A DNA stretch of 64,000 nt from Leishmania infantum JPCM5. Lineage: Eukaryota > Euglenozoa > Kinetoplastea > Trypanosomatida > Trypanosomatidae. The translations under genes were made by a program, and so were the position numbers. Below the pieces are notes generated by a model. That model was given only the letters and a program-made list of their open reading frames with translations. It made no database searches and was not told the origin of the DNA. Positions 48,563-57,200 of this stretch are shown in pieces; positions within the stretch are counted from its first letter, which is position 1, and each line of letters begins with the position of its first letter. Location: assembly GCF_000002875.2 (NCBI RefSeq), contig NC_009420.2:1774951-1838950 (forward strand). Direction: 5' to 3'.

Positions 48563-51500
48563 ATGAGTGACGAGACGGTGTTTATGGATGCGGGGGAGCG
48601 GCTCTACGTCCTGTATGGTTCTGAGACAGGCAACGCAGAGAGCATCGCGAAACGTCTGCACCACGATGCGACAAACAACCACGGCTTCCCCGACGCCGCG
48701 TGCATGACACTGAACCAGGCGGTATCGATGAAGCTCTTCGACGCGCAGCTCGCCGAAGACGCGCCCGCCTCGCTATGCGTCGTTATCGTGTGCAGTACCA
48801 CGGGTGAGGGCGAGCCACCTCAAAACGCTGCCCGGTTTCGCCGATGGCTGCGTAACGCCGCCGGGACTCTTCACAAACTTCGCTACTGCCTTCTGGCCCT
48901 TGGCGACACAAACTACAACAGCTTCTGCGCCCCAGGCATCTTTATGGACAACAAGCTTAGAGACATGGGCGCCGTCTGCTGCTACCCGCGCGGCGAAGCT
49001 GATGACAACGTTGGCTTGCACCTCGTCGTGAACCCGTGGCTAGAGGGTCTCTGGTCGGCGTTGAAGCAGAGCGGCACGGAGGGGATCGCAGCTACGGGCC
49101 AGGAAACGTGCGCTACAGAGGATATCCGCATCGACATGTCTGTCGCTCAGGAGGCCGCCCTCCTTTACTCTAACTCTTCTCCGTTGTGTGCTGCAACCGC
49201 ACTTTTCCTGCACGAGCGGATCACCGAACTTGGCGGCAAGGCGGATTTGTACCCGATTCAACACTTCAACCCCACCACAAGCCTCAGACGACCCCCAACG
49301 GTGCTCTTCTTCGTCCTCGGCACAGAAGGCGATGCGGACGCGCAGTGCGAGCAGTGCGCCTGCGCTGCTCAGCAGCTACCACCTCTTGGACCTTTAAGCG
49401 CTTGGATAGGCAACAGCGACCCTTGTACTCCACCGCCGGCAGAAGCGGTGGAACTGCACCGGTGGATGTCCGACCCGTCAATCCGCTTCTTCAACTCTTT
49501 GTTCGTCTCGCGGAAGCCTGACGGTGCAAGTCGAGCTGCCGCGCTCGACGCCGATCTGAAAGCCCTAGCGACAAACTGCAAACTCGAATACCTTTGCCGT
49601 TGCCAGCTCTCGGGCGAGGTGCCGTCGGTCGCGATTAGCGCAGATGACGTGTTCCTGTGGGTGGAGAAGGTGCTGCATAGTCTTCCAGGGGTGACAGCCG
49701 ATACGGTGTATATTCGTCGGACCATGGACGACTCTTTCGACACCCGCGTTGGCGCGGCTTTCCGTGCTGCACATGCGCCGGGGTTACGCAGTGGAAGCGC
49801 CACAGAAAGCGACTATGTTGCCAGGGGTGGCAGCGCGCCAACGCTCATCGGGCAACGGCTTTACCGAGTCGGCCTCGAGGACGATTGCGGCCGCGGCGAC
49901 GCGGGGCATGCGTCCTCCGAAAACGGCGGCTCTCACGGCGCGGGCGCGTCGAGAAAGACGCACGAGGTAGTAGACGACCTGCTCACCCCCATCGTCTTTC
50001 TCTACTCGGGCCACTCCTCTTTTGTGAAGCAGTGCGCCATGAACATTTTCAGCGGCTCCGGCCAGCATCACCTGCGCTGTTCGATTAGTGAGCTCAGCAA
50101 CTTTCAACGAATGGGCTTCCCGAGGCATGCCACGTTTGTGTTCATTGTCTCTGGTGTACTGACAGAACCAATGTCGCGCGTGCTGAAGGTGCTGCGCACA
50201 CTGCAGAGCCAGAAGAAGGATATCGAAGGTGTGAGCTTCGCCATCCTGGGCATTGGCAAGACCTCCGAGAGTGGCCGGTTCAACGCCTGTGCGCTGGAGC
50301 TGGAGACGCTCCTGCTGAAGGTGAAGGCAAACAAGATTCATTGCACAGGTTTGGCAGACGTGGACAGCAGCAGCCTCGTGCCCATCGTTCAGTCGTGGGA
50401 GTCGAGCCTCTGGGGTGCCATCGTGCGCCCCATGAAGAGTACCGCCTACCTTGACATTGCATCTCCCGGCATCCAAGTGCAGCGTAGCGTGGCGCCGTTG
50501 GCCACCAGCGGTAGTTCAGTTGGCGCAGCTCTCTGCCTTGCTGGCGCGTTGGTGGGCGAGTCTGTGATTCGCGATGCTGGTGGTAATGGTGGCGTTGGTG
50601 GCGGCAACGATCTTGTCGAACACAGCAAATTCGGGGACTTTCTGAGCGCCAGCGCCAGTCCGTCTCTGCTTCCTCTGCCAGGCGGCGTCGGTCCGAGCAG
50701 GGGTGCTGACATGCAGGGATCGTCGCTGGTTACTGTGCCGGGGTCATCGCTGCCAGGCAACTCCAGCACTCCCACAACGGTTGCGGCCGGCGCTACGCCG
50801 GGCTCTGACAAGACGGACGCCTCGGCCGCTGGCGCTGGCTTGGCCGATGCCCTCTCTCCGTGGGACACGACGCCGCTGCACAGGGAGAAGGCGCGTCACA
50901 CCCCAGTCGTCTTCTTGTACGCGTCGGCTGGTATGTCGAAGGCGATCGCAATGCACGCGATGCGGAGCGCCGAGGAGAAGGGTTTTCCGACTGCCGTGCA
51001 CCCCTTTGCGCACTTTCAGTTTGTCGACTACCACGCCCACCCAAACGTGATGCTGTTCTGTGAAGCAGGCGCGGAGGGGCAGACGAACGGCGGGCGCCGT
51101 TTCAGGAAGTTCCTGACGAATCCCTCGCACCACCCGGGCACGCTGTCGTCTGTGCGATTTGCGGTGCTCGGCCTCTGCGCCACACCGGCGGACGTGGTTC
51201 ATCCTGCCTTTTGCTGGGCAAAATTACTGTTGCGGCTGCAGGCGAATCGCATCTTTCCAGTTCTCATCATGCCGTCCATATCGCAGCTGCACTCGCTTGG
51301 CATGCCGTGGATTAACTGCGTGCTGTCATCCCTGGCGCTGCTGCCGTCTTCTGTAGTGGTCCCTTCACCTCCGAGAGGCCCCAACGCCCCTGGTGCCGGT
51401 GAGCTAACCATTGGGCCGTCCCGTGTGGGCACCGCTGCTGCGCCGAGGGCACGCGATGACGACGCGGACAACGATGCCGTGGAAGAGGCGGCAGATGCCG

Positions 51501-52999
51501 GCGAGGAGGTGCAGCGCTCCGTGTCGGCCGACATGGGCAGCTGCGGCGCCGATGTCTCGACAGAGCAGGACTCGTGCACCGAGTGGTCGATGGAGAACAG
51601 GATTGCCTACCGGGTCGACGGTGTCGTGCAGTCGTGGAAGCTGCTAACCTGCCCCACGGTTCGGCATCCTGTCGTCCAGCTGGATTTTTCGGTGAGCATG
51701 GGAACACAGTGGGCACCAGGGCAGACCATCGCCGTCGTTCCATCCAACAGCACAGCGCAGGTGGAAGCGCTGCTGCGCCTCTTCCACCTGACGCGTGATG
51801 AGCCGTTTCTGCCGCCCGCCATCGCTGGCCCCGGTGTCTCCGTGTTCCCGACCTCCCCGCTCTACGAGGCCGTGGATTTTCCGGTCAGCTGCGGGACGGT
51901 GCTCATGCGATACGTGGAGCTGCGCGTCACTGGCATTCACAAGCCGCTTTTCGAGTTGTTGGCGCGTCCCTGCGCCTCTGAGGAGGCGAAGGCGGCGGTG
52001 CAAACGATGTATGCGGAGCTCCTTGCCGACCGCACCCCGCGAGACTTGTGTGAGGTGCTTGAGGCCGTCGGTGCCGCTGCCCACTCTCTACCGCCGTTTC
52101 GCCACATTGTGGAGAACCTTTCCTTGCTGCAGCCACGTCAGTACTCTATCTGCAGCTCCCACCGTGCCGATGCCACGACGCTGTCCATCTGCTTCAAGGT
52201 GGTAGAGAAGGGCCTGTGCACGCGATGGATGTATGAGCAATGCCTGTCTGCCGCGGGGTTGCCGCTGGTGTCTGTCGCCAGCGCGGCCCCGACGCACGCG
52301 GAAGGGTGCACAGCGCCCTCGGCTGTGCGGCAGCCGTTCCTTTCGAACACAGCCATCGTTGCCAAGGTGCGCGTCGTGATCCCTTTTGAGATCCGCAGCG
52401 CCTCGGTGTTTCGCATGCCGCGCGACCCGCTCGTGCCAATGATCCTCGTCGGGTCCGGCACCGGCATCGCCCCGTTCCGCGCGTTTCTGCAAGAGCGCGA
52501 GGCCTGTTTGACGGAGCGCCAGTTGCCATCCGGCTGCACTTGTCCAAAAGGGAAGCTCTGCGGATGCTCTTGCGAGAAGGCGACGCGCCATGGCCAGGCC
52601 GTGTGCGGCACGATCGACGTCTTCTTTGGCTGTCGACGCCGTTACGAGGATTACCTCTTTCGCGACGAGTTGTCGCACTGGAAGGACAGCGGCGTGGTTC
52701 ATTCGCTGGCCGTCGCCTTTTCCCGTGACACGAATGACGGCAGGTTCTATGGCGGCGGCTGCTACGTGCAGGACAAGATTCAGGAGTGTGGAGTGGCCCT
52801 CATGGACCTGATCCTGCAGCGGAACGCATATGTTTTCGTCTGTGGTGACGCCGACGGCATGGCGAAGGAGGTGCACAGAACGCTCCGCCAGCTCATCCAG
52901 CAACACCTGACACTCTCCGACGCCGCGGCTGCCACGTATCTCGAGCGAATGAGCAAGGATGGGAGGTACCTCCGTGAAGTGTGGTCGACGGGTGTATGA
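48563..52999 (+). CDS. Methionine-synthase-reductase-like diflavin oxidoreductase with four flavodoxin-like modules
   Basis: The protein has 1478 aa; diflavin reductases are normally about 600-700. Module 1 (about 13-165) is a complete FMN flavodoxin: LYGSETGNAES, STTGEGEPPQN and ALGDTNYNSFC. Its end, ADDNVGLHLVVNPWLEGLW, recalls methionine synthase reductase more than P450 reductase. Modules 2 (about 197-367), 3 (about 475-625) and 4 (about 780-928) repeat the fold, with VFLYS/VFLYA strands and FAILGIG/FAVLGLC blocks, but lack the FMN loops. The C-terminal part is a full FAD/NADPH reductase: FAD motif RQYSICSS (1192-1199), NADPH GSGTGIAPFRAF (1297), CGDADGMAKEV (1427) and terminal aromatic in REVWSTGV. 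A cysteine-rich loop sits at about 1325-1337. Electron flow NADPH to FAD to FMN is expected. The partner may be cobalamin-dependent methionine synthase (inference). Confidence 0.85.
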   Translation: MSDETVFMDAGERLYVLYGSETGNAESIAKRLHHDATNNHGFPDAACMTLNQAVSMKLFDAQLAEDAPASLCVVIVCSTTGEGEPPQNAARFRRWLRNAAGTLHKLRYCLLALGDTNYNSFCAPGIFMDNKLRDMGAVCCYPRGEADDNVGLHLVVNPWLEGLWSALKQSGTEGIAATGQETCATEDIRIDMSVAQEAALLYSNSSPLCAATALFLHERITELGGKADLYPIQHFNPTTSLRRPPTVLFFVLGTEGDADAQCEQCACAAQQLPPLGPLSAWIGNSDPCTPPPAEAVELHRWMSDPSIRFFNSLFVSRKPDGASRAAALDADLKALATNCKLEYLCRCQLSGEVPSVAISADDVFLWVEKVLHSLPGVTADTVYIRRTMDDSFDTRVGAAFRAAHAPGLRSGSATESDYVARGGSAPTLIGQRLYRVGLEDDCGRGDAGHASSENGGSHGAGASRKTHEVVDDLLTPIVFLYSGHSSFVKQCAMNIFSGSGQHHLRCSISELSNFQRMGFPRHATFVFIVSGVLTEPMSRVLKVLRTLQSQKKDIEGVSFAILGIGKTSESGRFNACALELETLLLKVKANKIHCTGLADVDSSSLVPIVQSWESSLWGAIVRPMKSTAYLDIASPGIQVQRSVAPLATSGSSVGAALCLAGALVGESVIRDAGGNGGVGGGNDLVEHSKFGDFLSASASPSLLPLPGGVGPSRGADMQGSSLVTVPGSSLPGNSSTPTTVAAGATPGSDKTDASAAGAGLADALSPWDTTPLHREKARHTPVVFLYASAGMSKAIAMHAMRSAEEKGFPTAVHPFAHFQFVDYHAHPNVMLFCEAGAEGQTNGGRRFRKFLTNPSHHPGTLSSVRFAVLGLCATPADVVHPAFCWAKLLLRLQANRIFPVLIMPSISQLHSLGMPWINCVLSSLALLPSSVVVPSPPRGPNAPGAGELTIGPSRVGTAAAPRARDDDADNDAVEEAADAGEEVQRSVSADMGSCGADVSTEQDSCTEWSMENRIAYRVDGVVQSWKLLTCPTVRHPVVQLDFSVSMGTQWAPGQTIAVVPSNSTAQVEALLRLFHLTRDEPFLPPAIAGPGVSVFPTSPLYEAVDFPVSCGTVLMRYVELRVTGIHKPLFELLARPCASEEAKAAVQTMYAELLADRTPRDLCEVLEAVGAAAHSLPPFRHIVENLSLLQPRQYSICSSHRADATTLSICFKVVEKGLCTRWMYEQCLSAAGLPLVSVASAAPTHAEGCTAPSAVRQPFLSNTAIVAKVRVVIPFEIRSASVFRMPRDPLVPMILVGSGTGIAPFRAFLQEREACLTERQLPSGCTCPKGKLCGCSCEKATRHGQAVCGTIDVFFGCRRRYEDYLFRDELSHWKDSGVVHSLAVAFSRDTNDGRFYGGGCYVQDKIQECGVALMDLILQRNAYVFVCGDADGMAKEVHRTLRQLIQQHLTLSDAAAATYLERMSKDGRYLREVWSTGV

Positions 53000-54239
53000 G
53001 AGCGAGTGCCCGCACGCAGCGGACGGTTCATCGTACGAAACCGCGTCGAAACAGGAACTAGCTCACCTTTTTTTGTGTGCATTGCGCGCCTTGTCGCTTC
53101 TTCTTCCTCGGCTTCTCCGTCGTTACCCCTCCCCTACACGTGACGGTAACGTCAACGTGGGTTGAGGTGCGCCACGTAGTACCGCCCCTGCTTCCCCTTC
53201 TTTTGTTCATTGGTCTTTCGATATCTGGTAACCGACCGATGTGTTAAACGTCGTCCGAGAGTACTTCGTTTTTTCCGAGGGTTCACCTCTGCGTGTCGAC
53301 ACTTCTCTTTGTTTGCGTGGTGGCGCGTGCAAGGCAGCCCACTCATGCGGAGCACCGACGGCTCTCCCTCACACCACCCCGAAAACAAAAGAGAAAGGCA
53401 ACAAAACTGAAGTACAACTCGTCGGTATTTGTGCATGGCTCCCATTTTGCCACTTGTGCAAACGCCCGTTGGTGCCATGTGGTTCTGCTTCACGAGAGGT
53501 GCTTGCCCAGTGTACCGCTCGTGTACACGGCCGCTTCATACGCGAGTGCGCAGGGCAACCGTTTCTCGGGCCACGCCGCGTGATTCACTCCATCAGCAAC
53601 GATGGCATACAAGCTGCCGACGTTTCTCCCGCGTGGTTTGTTGTTGCCGCTTTCTTTCAAGTTTGGTGTAGAGACGGTTGCAGGTTCCAGGTCTCACTTC
53701 CTCTACCATTTCTCTGTTTGTCTGCAACCCCCTGGCTCTATGTTGTCGGCCCCGACGTCGCTCATGCACCCATCTAGCGCGCAAGGGATACGACGCACTC
53801 ATTATCTCCCTTTTTTTTGTTGCTGTTTGCTTGTGAGGCGCATCGCCGCATCTGAAGCGAACCTGACTTTGGAAGCAGGGCGACGACTCAGCACCACACC
53901 ACACACACAGAGGGGGGAGAGAGACGCCTTTTGGTTTTACGTGGCGGCATGCGCCCCTCTCGCCCTTCTCCTCGTTTTCTCTCCCGTTTTCTCCAGAGGT
54001 GCGGTGCAGCGTCGCACGTGCAAAGCGGGCGAAGGCGTCTCTTCGGACAGCAAGTAATACCTGAAAACACGACCCCTGCCCGCCCCCCCCCCGCCCCTTC
54101 TTATCAGCAAAAAAGAAAACGTCTTCCTCCGTAGCGAAGCGCTCGCCGTGCCCGTTGTCGAGGACCTGCCACAGAAAAGATTTTCTCCACTCCTTTGCGC
54201 TAGTCCCCTTAGCCGGAGTATGGCTAGTGTCTGCTCGAC
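53000..54239 (+). other. Intergenic region
   Basis: No supported gene is seen. Open frames (for example about 53241-53777) have no coding-like composition. It contains a T-run (53810-53818) and a C-run (54082-54094). The final C/T-rich stretch (about 54183-54210) and nearby AGs set the 5' end of the next gene and decide whether a short upstream frame is included. Confidence 0.5.
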
Positions 54240-54273
54240 ATGGCTGTTCACATCTCCAGCAGCACGGTCGTAG
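54220..54273 (+). promoter_or_regulatory. Possible overlapping upstream ORF
   Basis: An ATG at 54220 opens a 17-codon frame ending in TAG at 54271-54273 that overlaps the main start at 54240 in another frame. It is in the mRNA only if trans-splicing uses an AG at or before 54218 (for example 54211-54212). Use of AG 54226-54227 would exclude it. Confidence 0.4.
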
Positions 54274-57200
54274 CCTCATTGTGGGGTTCGGAGGACGTGA
54301 CTGCCATTCCACTGCAGCCAAGTGGGCAGTTCCTGTCGCTACGCCTATCCCCAGCAACCGCCATCGCCGATAATACCGTCACGTCTGTCGCCTTTCACCC
54401 CGTCGATGAGACCTGCTTCGTGCTGGGGACGGGGGCTGGTAAGGCGTATGGCGTGTCCCTCCAGGAGAACAAGCTCTTTCTCCTTGCCGATGTTGGCGAA
54501 CGTGGCGCCCTACGATGCGCCACCTTTTGCCCCGGTTACCTGACAAGCCCGATCGTTGTGTTCGCCAGCACTGGCAATCGACTTCTTTTCCTAGACTGGC
54601 AACGCGGCACTGTTCTGCAGGATGTGCTGGCGACGGCACACCAACGGCCGATCCTGCGCATTGTTACAGGCGCGTCGACAGAGTCTCTCTTCTGCACCGT
54701 GAGCGCCGACGCCTTTTCTTGCTGGGAGCCAGTTGCAAGTAGTGAAGGCGCATTCGCCCTCGGCCCGTCGAGCTCCGCCGTTCCAGTGACCAACCACCAG
54801 GGGCCCACCAGCACAGCGGGCACGGCTGGCTCTTTCCCGAAAGACCGCAGCACTTTTGGGTTCTCGATGCCGCGCTACGGGTGCTCTGGCAGTGCGTTGC
54901 CTACCGAATGCACTCTTGAGCTCCAGCGGAGCTGCGACGTTGTGCCGAGGCTCACGGACAGGGTCACGCACCGCTTCCTCGGAGTGCACATTCTTCACCC
55001 AGCCCTATTCGTCTCCGTGGAAGGGAGCGGTGTATTATCTCTGTGGTCGCGAGCTGCAGCAGCTGGAGATAACGAAGCCGTAGCGCACCAGGGGCCGCTT
55101 CGCCTGCAACAGAGCGCGACAACACCGTCGGTGCTGCGAGTGCGGTGCTCCGCGCAATGCGGGGCACTCATCGTTCTTGGAGCGGATGCCGCGACAGTGG
55201 ACGAGCTCGGTGACCACGTGGAGCCGGTAGTGGCCTTTGTCGTGGGGCAGACGCTGGAGGGTGCGGGCATTGTACGGCTGCCGAGTGGCGGCACGGGGGC
55301 TCCGGCGAGAGATCGCGCTACGGCCGTTACCCAGGTGAGCGCGGTGCAGTCGGACTGTGTGGCGTGCCTCTTGAGCACCGGTGTCGTGCATGTGGTGCTG
55401 CCCAGCACGTTTCACCTTGTCTTCTCTATCCCCCCACCGTCATTAGGCACGCTTCGCCATCGCCTCGGCCCACGGTCGCACTGGAGCTTCGCACCATCCG
55501 GACCTACCTTTGGCGCCATGTGGTGCGAGCATCTCCTCCTCCTCCTGCATCTGCCAACCGCACGGCGCGGCTATGCAGGTGCTGCGCATGCTATCGAGAT
55601 GGCAACGCTGCGAGTTGGTTCCCGAAGCGCCCCATCAGGTGAAGCTGTTACCGGCAGCAAGCGAACCCCTGTCAAGCCGAAGTCGTCACGACTGGGCGGC
55701 CGCGCCGACGACGCAGCTGCGGCGGCACACGGTGTTGCGGTGGTGGCACAATCCTTTCTGCGTTCCTGTCAAGCGCCACGGTCGACACCTTCACGGCAAG
55801 CGGCGGTGGCTGATTCTGCGCACAGTCGTGTCGACGCCGCCCTCGCCGTGCTGTCGCGGTGCCGGCCACCCATTATCGTTCCAAAGAAGGGATTCCCTGA
55901 CATTTGGCCAGACGTGAACGAGGTGGATCTGCGGGCCGCGGAGCAGCAGCTGACTGCGCGCCGGACCAGTGACGCGAAAGAGGCTGACAAGGATACGACG
56001 GCGAATGGGCCGCTGGCCTGGTCGTCGGCAGCGGTGTTCTGCGACACCCTCTCCCCCTCCTCCTGCCAGTACAATGTGAATCAGCTGCAAGCGCACCTGC
56101 TCAAGCACGGCGTCTTTCCGCACCAGTACCGGCCTGCGATTTGGCGCTTTCTTGCTGGACTGCCGAGCAAAGCAAAGACGGCCTCGCAGTTTGCCGCCCT
56201 CGCGCGAAGACCGCCCCACCTCGCCGTATTGCAGCTCATGAACCCCTTCCCACTCCCTCCGTCCAGCACTCGCGACGCCGTGGAGAGCGCCCTCTCCTGT
56301 CTCTGCTGGGCCTCTCCCGTCTTCACTCTCGCTTCCTACCTGCCAGTGCTCGTGTACCCGCTTAGCCTTGTCTTCCACGACGATGTTCAGAGCGTCGTGG
56401 AGCTTGTGCTGATGTTTTTCCTCAACTGGGGAAGGGACTTCTTTGTATGCCACCCTCACGGCCCGGCAATGCTGCTCATGGCCATGGAGCGCCAGCTGCG
56501 GCGACTCGATGAGCCACTGTGCCAGCATCTCGACGCCATGGGTGCCGGTGTAGCGGTGTGGGGGTGGGAACTGCTCACGAGCTTCTTCACGGACTCCTTC
56601 ACTGGAGCCGAATGGGTGCAGGTCATGGACCACATCATTACCGCGCCGCCGCTTTTTCTCTTTGCCTTTCACGTGACGTTCGTTCGTACTCGACTTCGGC
56701 CGCAACTGACGTCGGCGCTGAGCGTAGACGAGGTGCGTGGCGTACTCCGCCGCGCTCCGACGGCCGCTGCAGCCCCTACAGCACCGTCGCCGCCAAAGTC
56801 ACTGCAAAGGTTGATCGAAGAGGGCTACCGACTTTACCACAGCTGGTCATGCGAGTCAGGTGACTCCGCAACGGACCTCTCCTCGTTTAAGGTGTTCCAG
56901 ACACTCACGCCTCAGTTCGAGTACCCTGTCAACTTTGCACACGATTCTGTAGTCCTCGCTGAGAGGCTGCGTGAGCTCTCGCTTCTGCAGCGGAGTCGCG
57001 ATGAGGAAAAGAGAGCTGCAGCCCACTTGGAGGCGCTGCGCAAGGCCTCTGCGGCGGCGTCTGCCGTGGAAGCGGCATTCCTGCTACAGCAGCGAGCTCG
57101 CGTAGCGGCAAAGTACGACGCGTCTGCCGCTGCGTGGCAGGTGTACGTGGCGGTGGAGCGGTCGCGGCAAGAGAGGGAGGCGGAGGAGCGGCAGCTTAAG

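Noticed and set aside
52088..52906. 272-codon minus-strand ORF opposite the reductase C-terminus
   Set aside because: Antisense shadow; the sense strand encodes conserved FAD/NADPH motifs.
48563..52999. Simple label 'NADPH-cytochrome P450 reductase'
   Set aside because: The end of the first flavodoxin module (VGLHLVVNPWLEGLW) looks closer to methionine synthase reductase, and the four-module layout is not that of a P450 reductase. The family call stays provisional.
53241..53777. 178-codon + strand ORF between the reductase and TBC1D31-like genes
   Set aside because: Mixed composition without coding bias, overlapped by other frames, no recognisable motif.
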